A DNA stretch of 64,000 bases from Pectobacterium punjabense (GTDB lineage: Bacteria; Pseudomonadota; Gammaproteobacteria; Enterobacterales; Enterobacteriaceae). The position numbers and the translations under genes were made by a program. The stretch lies in NCBI RefSeq assembly GCF_012427845.1, contig NZ_CP038498.1, forward strand, positions 4,464,001-4,528,000. The letters run 5' to 3'. This document shows positions 9,644-18,529 of this stretch, piece after piece. Each line of letters begins with the position of its first letter. Positions within the stretch are counted from its first letter, which is position 1. The notes under the pieces were generated by a model that was given only the letters and a program-made list of their open reading frames with translations, searched no databases and was not told the origin of the DNA.

Positions 9644-10534
9644 ATGGATTTACGTGATCTCAAATTATTCCTACATCTGGCAGAAAGCCGACACTTTGGC
9701 CGTACCGCCAAAGCGATGCACATCAGCCCGTCCACGCTGTCACGACAAATTCAGCGGTTGGAAGAGGATTTAGGGCAGACGCTGTTTCTGCGCGATAACC
9801 GTACCGTGCAGCTCACCGATGCCGGAGATCACCTAAAGCTATTCGCTCAACAAACGCTGCTGCAATACCAGCAGCTACGCCACACGATAGACCAGCACGG
9901 GCCGTCATTAAGCGGTGAACTGCGGATATTCTGCTCCGTCACCGCCGCCTACAGCCATCTGCCACCGATTCTGGATCGCTTCAGGGCGCTGCATCCGCTA
10001 GTGGAAATCAAGCTGACAACCGGCGATGCCGCCGATGCCGTTGAGAAAATTCAGTCGAACGATGGAGATTTGGGGATTGCAGGACGCCCGGAAGCGCTGC
10101 CTGCGAGCGTTGACTTCATGCCGCTCGATGAACTGCCTCTCGCGCTGATTATCCCGGCGCTTCCCTGCCCGGTTCAGTCGCTGGTACGCCAATCAGAACC
10201 GGACTGGTCGCAGATTCCGTTCATCCTGCCGGAACACGGCCCAGTGCGTAAGCGCATCGATCAGTGGTTCCGCCGCAATCACATCACCAACCCACAGATT
10301 TACGCCACCATCTCCGGGCATGAAGCGATGGTATCGATGGTTGCGTTAGGCTGTGGCATTGCGCTCATTCCCAACGTGGTACTGGAAAACAGCCCGGAGC
10401 CGGTACGCAACCGCGTCTCTGTCTTTGCCGAACAGGTGATGGAACCGCTTGAGCTGGGCGTTTGCGTACAGAAAAAACGGCTTAGCGAACCGCTGATTGC
10501 CGCCTTTTGGGACATATTACAGGACGCATCATGA
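9644..10534 (+). CDS. ilvY: LysR-type activator of ilvC, IlvY
   Basis: 296-residue LTTR with an N-terminal helix-turn-helix (MDLRDLKLFLHLAESRHFG, then AMHISPSTLSRQIQRLE) and a LysR substrate-binding domain from about residue 90. HFGRTAKAMHISPSTLSRQI resembles E. coli IlvY, and the divergent position next to ilvC decides the identity. It activates ilvC in response to acetolactate/acetohydroxybutyrate. Its TGA overlaps the ATG of the following exported protein gene, so the two are probably translated from one message. Confidence 0.93.
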   Translation: MDLRDLKLFLHLAESRHFGRTAKAMHISPSTLSRQIQRLEEDLGQTLFLRDNRTVQLTDAGDHLKLFAQQTLLQYQQLRHTIDQHGPSLSGELRIFCSVTAAYSHLPPILDRFRALHPLVEIKLTTGDAADAVEKIQSNDGDLGIAGRPEALPASVDFMPLDELPLALIIPALPCPVQSLVRQSEPDWSQIPFILPEHGPVRKRIDQWFRRNHITNPQIYATISGHEAMVSMVALGCGIALIPNVVLENSPEPVRNRVSVFAEQVMEPLELGVCVQKKRLSEPLIAAFWDILQDAS

Positions 10535-11331
10535 AGATAGCCTTCGCGACCATCATAGCAGCAGGAGCGGTACTCGCCTCACTCAGCGACCCTGCGCACG
10601 CCGCCAGTTTCCCCTGCGAAAAAGCCACCTCGACGCAGGAAACGTTGATTTGCGCCAGCCCGTTGCTCGGGCAGCTAGATGAAGAGCTGACTCAGGCCTG
10701 GAAGGCATCCCGCGCGTTCCTGACGGCGTACGGCAACAGCGCGCCGTGGGAAAAAACGCTCAATCAATTTCAGCGCGGCTGGCTGACCACGCGCGACCAG
10801 TGCAAAGACGAAGACTGCCTGCGACAACGTTATCAGCAGCAGTTAAACCGGCTGCGCTACCTAAATGACATCGCGCAGCACGCTTTGCCTTCACCGATTA
10901 CCCCCGTGAAAAGCACATCCTGTTTCCACGGTTCATTCAGCTATGAGTACGTGATGTCGGGGCTTTCCGCCGAGGAGTACCGCGATCTGGGAGAGTATTT
11001 TCGGGAAATGTATGACCAGAAAGCGCCCTATCATGCTGTTAGCCTGACCATGACCAACCAGCGTGGCAAGCTTGAAGGCGGCGCGTCCATTGCATTCCGC
11101 TATGGTAACAAGCTGGATGATTCCGGCTTCACCGCCCGTCAGATGAGCGATACGCAAGCCATTGGCAAAGGTGAAAGCAGCTTCGGCCAGCAGGTGAAAA
11201 TACTGCTCACCTGCATTGACGATGATCATCTGCAAATCGCTACCTTCGGCAGCAATCAGGAAGAAGGTTACCTGTTTAACTATTTGCTAGAGCGCGATAA
11301 AACGCCACTGGAGCCGCAAAAAACGCCGTAG
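10531..11331 (+). CDS. Exported LprI-like (DUF1311) protein of unknown function
   Basis: 266 residues from the ATG at 10531, which overlaps the ilvY stop codon (ATGA). A signal peptide runs to about residue 22 (LSDPAHAA). The next 90 residues show the LprI/DUF1311 pattern: paired cysteines in PCEKATSTQETLICASP, LGQLDEELTQAW, a QRGWLTTRDQC motif and DCLRQRY. LprI of Mycobacterium inhibits lysozyme, but most proteins with this domain are uncharacterised. The C-terminal 150 residues are not recognised. Coupling to ilvY is probably positional and says little about function. Confidence 0.75.
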   Translation: MKIAFATIIAAGAVLASLSDPAHAASFPCEKATSTQETLICASPLLGQLDEELTQAWKASRAFLTAYGNSAPWEKTLNQFQRGWLTTRDQCKDEDCLRQRYQQQLNRLRYLNDIAQHALPSPITPVKSTSCFHGSFSYEYVMSGLSAEEYRDLGEYFREMYDQKAPYHAVSLTMTNQRGKLEGGASIAFRYGNKLDDSGFTARQMSDTQAIGKGESSFGQQVKILLTCIDDDHLQIATFGSNQEEGYLFNYLLERDKTPLEPQKTP

Positions 11332-11349
11332 CGTTGGCTCACTCTGACG

Positions 11350-12093
11350 CTAGCGTTCAAACCACTTATCCGCCGAAAATGCCCGCGTATCGGACTCCGT
11401 TTCCTGCGCGGCTTTTTTCATGGTTTCGACATTCATCAGGTAATGATAGAGCGGCTCAAGCTGGGTAAATCCGCGAGCTAACACCGTCACCAGATCGCCG
11501 GAAAACAGCGCTTCCATATCCTGCCGGGTAGATATCGCGGCAAACGATTTACGGTTATACCAGTTCGCCAGTTCCGGCTCCTGCTCTTTAATCAGCGGGC
11601 GTTTGTAGCTGTCCCCTTCCAGAGTGAAGGTGTCTCCCAGACAGCTCGCCACCTCAAGGAACTGTGACGGGTTACCACGCAGCGTCTGACGGAACAGGTC
11701 CATCGTATTGCGCGTCGCGCTGTAATAGCCCAGCCCGTAGCGCCAGGTATCCGGCGTGATTTCAAAGAAATACACCGGGGCATCCGTCCAATCTTTGCGG
11801 GTACGCTTGAAAGTGAGCCACATATGGCTGCGATAGCGTGATTTATCATGGGAAAACCGCGTATCGCGATGAATACGGGAGAGGGTTTTACCGATTGCCG
11901 GGCGGGTTTCAAAGTGGTCGTCAATCTGTAGCATGGTTAGACTGAGTTCATCTACCAACGTACGAAATGGCGCAACCAATTGCTCATCGTAAATGGATCG
12001 ATGCTCGTCAAACCACGCTTTATCGTTGTTCTGCCGCACCTGCTGAAGAAACGTCAAACCCGCTTGGGAAAAACCCGTGAACTGCGTTGCCAT
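11350..12093 (-). CDS. DUF2461 family protein
   Basis: 247 residues. The family signature is visible: an N-terminal FLQQVRQNNDKAWFDEHR segment, RIHRDTRFSHDKSRYR near residues 75-90, then YFFEITPDTWRYGLGYYS. This is the conserved hypothetical family DUF2461 (TIGR02453), widespread in bacteria and without an assigned function. No signal peptide or membrane segment, so probably cytoplasmic. It faces the end of the LprI-like gene and stands alone; the 400 bases upstream hold no gene I can support. Confidence 0.85.
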   Translation of the reverse strand: MATQFTGFSQAGLTFLQQVRQNNDKAWFDEHRSIYDEQLVAPFRTLVDELSLTMLQIDDHFETRPAIGKTLSRIHRDTRFSHDKSRYRSHMWLTFKRTRKDWTDAPVYFFEITPDTWRYGLGYYSATRNTMDLFRQTLRGNPSQFLEVASCLGDTFTLEGDSYKRPLIKEQEPELANWYNRKSFAAISTRQDMEALFSGDLVTVLARGFTQLEPLYHYLMNVETMKKAAQETESDTRAFSADKWFER

Positions 12094-12494
12094 AGAGAAA
12101 TACCCTCCCTGTTGCTGTCAGATGGCATAAAGATAACGCCGCCAGTAGCGAAACGCCATCGTCAGCGGAAAGGTCACCTCATCGCCCAAACCACTATTTC
12201 CTACAGTTTCCCAAAAGCATGAATTATTTTTATCGTTACCTTTTTTCTTCTCGGATCGGCCATGACAACATCCATTTATATTCATTATCCCATGAGCAAC
12301 AGCAGATAAGATTACCCTCACGCCAGTATTTGTGGAAATCAAAGTATCGTGATTTCTACATAAGAATTTACAGAGAAATAGCTACAGGATTTTACTTAAT
12401 TTAGAACATGCCTCTATAGCTGATATGTTAGCATTATTGCAATTTAAGCAAGGTAATTATTAACAACAAAATCCTTTGATGAGGGAACTATATA
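12094..12494. other. AT-rich intergenic region without a supported gene
   Basis: About 400 bases between the divergent DUF2461 gene and the lipoprotein gene. Only two short opposing open frames (60-75 codons) occur, neither with a convincing ribosome site or family pattern. The last 150 bases are notably AT-rich and probably carry the lipoprotein promoter. Confidence 0.5.
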
Positions 12495-13388
12495 ATGAAG
12501 GAAGCATTAAAACTGGGGATAATGGGGTTCGTTGCACTTTCTGTTTCGGCCTGTGATAGTTTAGATCCGACAAGTCAGAAAGGCGTATTTTATTACAGCA
12601 ACCCGACTGCAAGTAATATTACCTTCAAGGTTGATGGACAAAGTTATGACGTTTTGCCGAACCATAGCGACAAAATTAAACTTTCACCCGGTAAGCATCT
12701 ATTAGAAAATAATAAAGGTGAGCGTTTCTCCTTCATGGTTTTTGATAATAACAACGGCGGAATTATCAATCCGAACAACCAGGTTTATTATACACTATCC
12801 GAAATTTATGCCGTTGAAGGAAAAGGAAAAAGCTTTAAGCCGACGACCTACGAGGTGATGATTAATGGTCATCAGATAGAAATGGCCGTCAGAAGTGCTA
12901 ACGCGTCGGTCATTGATGCCAACATGTTTAAATGCACCTACCAATTAGGTGAAGCCTTCCCTGATTCCATCACCACCCGTGATAAAACATCAAATGGTAA
13001 CATCAAGTCTAAATGTTTTGATAAGCCAGAGCTCGTTCAATACATTGCAGACGTCTATGGCGAAAATCTTGCCGCCGGCGCTAGCGAAGATAAAAATAAA
13101 GATTCAGTCAACATGCAATTTAATTACGACCTCCCTGCTACCAGTGGTCTTCATCCTAAAATCCAGGAATCGGCAGAAAAAATAGTCGACCTGTTAAAGA
13201 CGTTGCAGACAACGGATGACAGCGCTATTCATGAAAAACTGAGCAAACAATATTTTCAGCTGAGCACTGATTTCACTCAAGCCTATGTCAGTAACACATC
13301 TACCCATACTGCTGAACAACATAAGCAACACGGCGATTTCGTTAAGCAATCAGGGTATTTTTTCAGCTACGGCATTTTGGCTAAATAG
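12495..13388 (+). CDS. Orphan putative lipoprotein
   Basis: 297 residues starting with a lipoprotein signal peptide: MKEALKLGIMGFVALSVSAC with the lipobox SVSAC and cysteine at residue 20. The +2 residue is Asp, which in enterobacteria favours retention in the inner membrane. The mature part begins with a short beta-rich stretch (GVFYYSNPTASNITFKVDG) resembling small ligand- or peptidoglycan-facing domains, but I do not recognise a family. A GAGGGA ribosome site precedes the ATG. Base composition is clearly more AT-rich than the neighbours, with many AAA, AAT and ATT codons, suggesting recent transfer. Confidence 0.7.
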   Translation: MKEALKLGIMGFVALSVSACDSLDPTSQKGVFYYSNPTASNITFKVDGQSYDVLPNHSDKIKLSPGKHLLENNKGERFSFMVFDNNNGGIINPNNQVYYTLSEIYAVEGKGKSFKPTTYEVMINGHQIEMAVRSANASVIDANMFKCTYQLGEAFPDSITTRDKTSNGNIKSKCFDKPELVQYIADVYGENLAAGASEDKNKDSVNMQFNYDLPATSGLHPKIQESAEKIVDLLKTLQTTDDSAIHEKLSKQYFQLSTDFTQAYVSNTSTHTAEQHKQHGDFVKQSGYFFSYGILAK

Positions 13389-13432
13389 CGCTACCCGACA
13401 TCATTCAAGATACGTGGCAAAACGTTAGTCCA

Positions 13433-13466
13433 TCAGGGCGACATATTCGCAAGTGTGTCGCCCTGA
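13433..13466. repeat. Perfect inverted repeat between convergent genes
   Basis: An 11-bp perfect stem TCAGGGCGACA / TGTCGCCCTGA with a 12-base loop, between the lipoprotein gene and the convergent ABC ATPase gene. It has no T-run on either side, so it could be a weak terminator or a structural element. Confidence 0.6.
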
Positions 13467-13557
13467 CGCAACGGCCTAAGAGATATAGCCGAAACGGTGC
13501 TGTCATTAGGTGGAGCAAGCGCCTGAACAACACCCTTTTCACGGATATTCACAACGG

Positions 13558-14301
13558 TCAGGCCTGATGCAGCGCCTGACTGACCGCTTGTCGTTGTTCC
13601 AATAACGCGGTGCTGGTTCGATCGCGAGGATAAGCGAGATCGACTGGTAGAATCGCACTAATCCGACCCGGTCGGGGTGACATCACCACTACCCTGTCGG
13701 CCAGAAAAACGGCTTCTTCCACGTCATGCGTTACCAGCAATATCGTCAAATCCGTTTGTCGGCGAATCTCCGCCAGACGTTCTTGCAACTGCTGCTTAGT
13801 CAACGCATCTAGCGCGCCGAAAGGTTCATCCAGCAAGAGAATACGTGGCGTCGACACCAGTCCGCGGGCAATCGCCACACGCTGCGCCATCCCGCCCGAA
13901 AGCTGATGCGGCCACGCGTCGGCAAATGCTTCCAGCCCCATCATCTGAAGATAGTGTGTAATACGCTGCGCAGCGTCCGCAGAGGAAAGATTGAGGTTGA
14001 GCATGCCAAGACGGATATTGTCCGTCACGGTGAGCCACGGAAACAGGCGCGGTTCTTGAAACACCAGGCTGACATCGTCGGGAATACCGCGCACAGACCG
14101 ATCGCCAATCAGAATACGCCCACGTTCGGTGGTATCAATCCCAGCCGCCAAACGCAGCAGCGTCGATTTACCGCAGCCGCTGGCCCCGATGACCGCAACC
14201 AGCTCGCCCGCGAGCAGCGACAGATCAATATCCTGTAACACCGTCAGCGGTGCGCCGTTGACGGTAAAATACTTGGTAATATGCTGAAAATGCAGTGACA
14301 T
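13558..14301 (-). CDS. ABC transporter ATPase, nitrate/sulfonate/taurine type
   Basis: 247 residues with all ABC ATPase motifs: Walker A GASGCGKST, Q-loop VFQEPRLFPW, signature LSGGMAQRVAIARGL, Walker B ILLLDEPFGALD and the switch histidine in LLVTHD. VFQEPRLFPWLTV and DEPFGALD are typical of the SsuB/TauB/NrtD group. The start at 14301 is preferred because GGAG lies five bases upstream; a GTG at 14322 would overlap the permease stop. Last gene of the minus arm of the TonB/ABC locus; it would energise the fused permease next to it. Confidence 0.85.
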   Translation of the reverse strand: MSLHFQHITKYFTVNGAPLTVLQDIDLSLLAGELVAVIGASGCGKSTLLRLAAGIDTTERGRILIGDRSVRGIPDDVSLVFQEPRLFPWLTVTDNIRLGMLNLNLSSADAAQRITHYLQMMGLEAFADAWPHQLSGGMAQRVAIARGLVSTPRILLLDEPFGALDALTKQQLQERLAEIRRQTDLTILLVTHDVEEAVFLADRVVVMSPRPGRISAILPVDLAYPRDRTSTALLEQRQAVSQALHQA

Positions 14302-14318
14302 AGATTCTCCGTTAACGA

Positions 14319-15929
14319 TCACGCAAAGCGCCAGCGCGTCAGCCGCCGTTCAGATAAGGTCATCAAGCGGGAAAAGAACGCGGCTACGATCGCAATCAGC
14401 ACGACCCCGGCCATGATGCGATCGGATTCAAGCAGTTGCTGTGCGCGAATCATCATGCCGCCCAGCCCTTCTCCCGACGGCATGAAATACTCTGCGCCAA
14501 TGGCTCCGGTCCACGCATGCATCAACGCCAGCCGTAAACCGGAAAAAAGTGGCGGTAATACGCTGGGAAACACCAGCGCGCGCAACGTCTGCATAGGGGT
14601 AAGGCGCAAAACCTGAGCCACTTCCAATAGCGCAGGGGGAAGTTGGGCGATCCCCTGACGGGTTGCCAACATGACGGGAAAGAACGCGGCCACGGCGATA
14701 AACACGATTTTGGCGCTTTCCCCTAAACCGAACCAGGCCGTTATCAGCGGCAGCCAGGCGAATAGCGCCACACAGCGCAGTGCAGACAGTGCCGGATTAA
14801 ACAGCCTATCGGCGATACGCCAGCCACCGAGCACCGCGCCGACCAGCACGCCGATCCCGCTCCCCAGCAGAAAGCCCTGGAGCGCACGCAGCAGGCTGGC
14901 ATTCAGGTCGGCCAACAGTCCCCCCTGAGCCAAGCCTGACCACAGCGCATCAATCACACCACTTGGTGCAGGAAGAAAAGCCACGTTCACCCACTCACGC
15001 GTACTGCTAACCTGCCACAACGTAACCAGAGCCAATGGCGCGAGCCAAGGCGTCAGCGATAGACCCGGCAGCGCAGAGCTCAGGCTATCGCGCCCCAGTA
15101 TCGGCGCAGGCCAATGAATCCAACGACGTTCCAGCTTCAACAGCACGCGTTCCCCGGAAAATCCCAGTATCCCGATAATCAAAATACAGACAAACACCAG
15201 ATCCAACATGAACAACTGACGGCTCTGTACCAGCAGGTAGCCCAGCCCTTCGCTGGATGCCAGCAGCTCTACTGCAATCAGCGCCACCCATCCGGTGGAA
15301 AACGCTAGCCGTACCCCCGTCATCACATACGGCAACATCGCGGGCAGAATCAGGTAACGCAGGAAGGCGATGGGCGGTAAACGCAGGCTACGCGCCATTT
15401 CATGCAGCTTTTGCGGCGTCTGTTGAATACCGGCACAGGTGTAAAGCGTCACCGGCACCGTCACCGATTTCACCAACACCACCAATTTCAGCGCTTCACC
15501 AATGCCTAATGACAGCATCAAAAGCGGTATCCAGGCTAACGTTGGAATCTGTGCGATGACGGTGAAAAGTGGCATAAACAGCGCATTCAGGCGTCGATTC
15601 AGGCCGAACAAACTACCCAGTACCAGACCCAGCGCGATGCCGCCGCCAAAGCCCATCGCAAGCCGCATCAGGCTAATGGGCAACTGATGAATCAGTTCTT
15701 CGGGGACAAAATCACGCGCACTGTCGATGACCGCCAGCGGCGAAGGCAGTATCTGCTCAGACATCCACCCATGCCGACTGGCCAGCCACCATCCGGCCAA
15801 TACCAGCAATGGCACGAGCAGTGACGCGATCAACGACGTGACCAGCGCAGAATATCCCGCCGATAGCGCCCCCGTGGACAGCGAAGCATCAGAAGCGGAA
15901 CGTAGTCGCAGTGTGTATTTGGGCATCAT
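14319..15929 (-). CDS. Fused double ABC permease, nitrate/sulfonate/taurine type
   Basis: 536 residues, about twice the length of a single SsuC/TauC permease, because two homologous permease halves are joined. Each half has a periplasmic-entry motif LPSP or LPAP near its start (ILPSPLAVIDSA and FLPAPSGVIDALW), and a BPD_transp_1 domain with the EAA-like loop (EMARSLRLPPIAFLRYLILPAMLPY and EVAQVLRLTPMQTLRALVFPSVLPP, each quoted here only in part of the halves near residues 175-205 and 435-465). One polypeptide would therefore form the whole membrane channel. It sits 17 bases upstream of the ATPase gene and 21 bases after exbD. Confidence 0.85.
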   Translation of the reverse strand: MMPKYTLRLRSASDASLSTGALSAGYSALVTSLIASLLVPLLVLAGWWLASRHGWMSEQILPSPLAVIDSARDFVPEELIHQLPISLMRLAMGFGGGIALGLVLGSLFGLNRRLNALFMPLFTVIAQIPTLAWIPLLMLSLGIGEALKLVVLVKSVTVPVTLYTCAGIQQTPQKLHEMARSLRLPPIAFLRYLILPAMLPYVMTGVRLAFSTGWVALIAVELLASSEGLGYLLVQSRQLFMLDLVFVCILIIGILGFSGERVLLKLERRWIHWPAPILGRDSLSSALPGLSLTPWLAPLALVTLWQVSSTREWVNVAFLPAPSGVIDALWSGLAQGGLLADLNASLLRALQGFLLGSGIGVLVGAVLGGWRIADRLFNPALSALRCVALFAWLPLITAWFGLGESAKIVFIAVAAFFPVMLATRQGIAQLPPALLEVAQVLRLTPMQTLRALVFPSVLPPLFSGLRLALMHAWTGAIGAEYFMPSGEGLGGMMIRAQQLLESDRIMAGVVLIAIVAAFFSRLMTLSERRLTRWRFA

Positions 15930-15950
15930 GAGCGTCGGTATCCGGCTAGG

Positions 15951-16352
15951 TTATTTCTGCGTCAGCAGAGATAAACGTGTAATCCCCGCCTGCTCAACAT
16001 CGGCCAGTAGCGCCGCTACCGCGCCATAATTGGCCTCTTTGTCCGCTTGTACCTGCACCACCAAATCAGAATTACCCGCTTTCGCCTGCTGCAAGCGCGG
16101 CACCAGTTGCTCGCGTGCCAGGTTTTCTTTATTGATGAAGACGCGCTGCTCACCATCAATACTAATCACGATCGGATCGGCGCGATCGGCCGGGGCCACC
16201 GCCGCCGTTTTCGGTAGCTGAATAGGAATGGCATTGGTCAGCATCGGCGCAGTAACGATAAACACCACCAGCAATACCAGCATGACATCCACGAGTGGTG
16301 TGATATTCATTTCACTCATGACGTCGTCATCATTACGCGAGGTAAAGGCCAT
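15951..16352 (-). CDS. exbD: ExbD-family energy-transducing protein
   Basis: 133 residues with a single N-terminal membrane helix carrying the essential aspartate (PLVDVMLVLLVVFIVTAP, about residues 20-37) and a periplasmic C-terminal domain ending in TRLSLLTQK. This is the ExbD/TolR family; with ExbB it uses the proton gradient to energise TonB. It starts one base after the exbB stop. Its neighbours exbB, tonB and a TonB-dependent receptor point to ExbD rather than TolR. Confidence 0.9.
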   Translation of the reverse strand: MAFTSRNDDDVMSEMNITPLVDVMLVLLVVFIVTAPMLTNAIPIQLPKTAAVAPADRADPIVISIDGEQRVFINKENLAREQLVPRLQQAKAGNSDLVVQVQADKEANYGAVAALLADVEQAGITRLSLLTQK

Positions 16353-16353
16353 C

Positions 16354-17070
16354 TCAGACCACCTCTCTCAGATTCTTTACGGAGAAAGCCGCAGAGGATG
16401 GCTCTGTGCTGGCCTGAAACGTACTGACGTGAAAATCATTCGCCTGCATCACGCTGTAAACATCATGGGCAAAGTCATCCATATCCGCGACAGCCAGCTT
16501 AAGACGGCGTAAAAAGTAGTTGTAGATCAGCACCGCAGGAACCGCGACCGCAATCCCGATTCCGGTGGCGATCAGCGCATTACCAATCGGCCCCGCCACA
16601 GTGTCGAGACTGGCAGAACCCGAAAGTCCGATCTCCTGCAACGCCGCCATAATGCCCCAAACGGTGCCGAACAGGCCGATAAACGGCGACGTACTGCCGA
16701 TACTCGCCAACACCGCCAGCCCGCTTTCCAGCGAGCGGCGTTCGCGCTGAATCTGCTGTTGCAGCGCACGCTCGACCCGATCGGGAAGATGAATATTCAA
16801 AGCAAGCTGGCCGCTAATCCGCTCCGGCGCTTTAACGGCAGCCAGAGCAAGGTTTGCCAGCGAACCGGGCTGTTTCGCGCTGGTTTCTGGCGTCTGGCTG
16901 ACGTCATCCTGCTGCCAGAAAGCCGCACGGAAACGCCGATCGCGCCGTTGCGCCAGCCGGTACTGGACAAACTTCAGCAACCCCAGCCCCCAGGTGACGA
17001 GAGAAAACAACAGCAGTAACAGAACCACTGCGCCTTCAGCAGAAAAGAGTTCAATGTGTCCGAGTGTCAT
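16354..17070 (-). CDS. exbB: ExbB-family (MotA/TolQ/ExbB) proton channel protein
   Basis: 238 residues with three predicted membrane segments: one at residues 10-30 (GAVVLLLLLFSLVTWGLGLL), and two in the C-terminal half (LAVLASIGSTSPFIGLFGTVWGIM region and NALIATGIGIAVAVPAVLIYNYFLRR region). GSTSPFIGLFGTVWGIMAAL is the MotA/ExbB signature. The ATG at 17070 has GAGGT seven bases upstream; a TTG at 17076 would sit on top of that site. It starts ten bases after the tonB stop and is tightly packed with exbD. Confidence 0.9.
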   Translation of the reverse strand: MTLGHIELFSAEGAVVLLLLLFSLVTWGLGLLKFVQYRLAQRRDRRFRAAFWQQDDVSQTPETSAKQPGSLANLALAAVKAPERISGQLALNIHLPDRVERALQQQIQRERRSLESGLAVLASIGSTSPFIGLFGTVWGIMAALQEIGLSGSASLDTVAGPIGNALIATGIGIAVAVPAVLIYNYFLRRLKLAVADMDDFAHDVYSVMQANDFHVSTFQASTEPSSAAFSVKNLREVV

Positions 17071-17080
17071 AACCAATACC

Positions 17081-17962
17081 TCATGAGTTCAGCGAAAAAT
17101 CGACAGGAACCACCACCCAACCGCTAACAGGCTGGTTGCCGCGCCGCGCTGGAACGAAAGACCAGCGCACCACTGTGTCTCTGGCAGCCTCATCCAGCGA
17201 CGGATAGCCGCTTGATTGATGAATTCGAATGGTTTGTACCTTGCCGTCAGCACGCACCTGCACATTTAGCAGCACCGTGCCTTCATAACCGCGGCTAATC
17301 GCCACATCGGGATAAGACGGCGAAGGGTTATGCAGGTAATCAGCATTGGCCAGCGGCGGCGTTAACGGCGCGTCGACGGGCTGTACCGCCGCCTTTTGCG
17401 CTATCGGCGCAGGCGCTATTGGAGCCACTGCCGATGCGGTTTCCGTCTGGGGCTGCTGCGTCGGTTTAGGTGCGGGAGCACTCTTTTTCACCGGTGTTTT
17501 TTTCGGTACAGGTTCAGATTTTTTCTCCGGCACTTTTTTTTCTGGGGCCGGTTTTTCCGGTGCAGGAGGCAGCAATGCACTTTCATCCACCAGCGGCTCG
17601 GTTATCGTCGGCTCTTCCAGCGGCTGCGGCGTCGGTGTCTCAGGTTCGGCGACCGGAACGACCTCTTGCACCACAGGTTCCGTTACCGAAGCAACCAGCT
17701 CAACGCTGACAGGCTGTGGCCGGGCAGGTACCGTAACCGGCGGCGTCGCCGCACTGTTGAACAACGCCAGCACCGCCGCATGCAATAGCAGCGTCGCTAC
17801 CACGGCCAGCCAGCGTTCTGGCCGGGATGAAACCGTCGTATTGAGCTGCGGTAAACGTAGCGGCACCGCGCCGCTTACCCGCTGCGTGTTAACCTGCGGC
17901 ATTGGCTCCGGTGAATAGGATCGGGATATCGGCGCGGCTCCCGCATAGAGTAATTCCGTCAT
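17081..17962 (-). CDS. tonB: TonB-family energy transducer with extended cytoplasmic N-terminus
   Basis: 293 residues, longer than E. coli TonB (239). About 50 residues precede the single membrane helix (LAVVATLLLHAAVLALF, residues 53-69), which keeps the histidine typical of TonB anchors. A long Pro/Lys/Glu-rich spacer follows (PEKPAPEKKVPEKKSEPVPKK and more), then a TonB C-terminal domain with the SYP motif, GYEGTVLLNVQVRADGKV and SGYPSLDEAA. First gene of the minus arm, with AGGAG nine bases upstream of the ATG. Probably dedicated to the receptor encoded across the divergent promoter. Confidence 0.88.
   Translation of the reverse strand: MTELLYAGAAPISRSYSPEPMPQVNTQRVSGAVPLRLPQLNTTVSSRPERWLAVVATLLLHAAVLALFNSAATPPVTVPARPQPVSVELVASVTEPVVQEVVPVAEPETPTPQPLEEPTITEPLVDESALLPPAPEKPAPEKKVPEKKSEPVPKKTPVKKSAPAPKPTQQPQTETASAVAPIAPAPIAQKAAVQPVDAPLTPPLANADYLHNPSPSYPDVAISRGYEGTVLLNVQVRADGKVQTIRIHQSSGYPSLDEAARDTVVRWSFVPARRGNQPVSGWVVVPVDFSLNS

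Positions 17963-18529
<567 letters not shown>

Noticed and set aside
17346..17918. 190-codon Gly/Ser-rich plus-strand frame
   Set aside because: Antisense to the Pro/Lys-rich spacer of tonB; the composition is a by-product of that repeat-like region.
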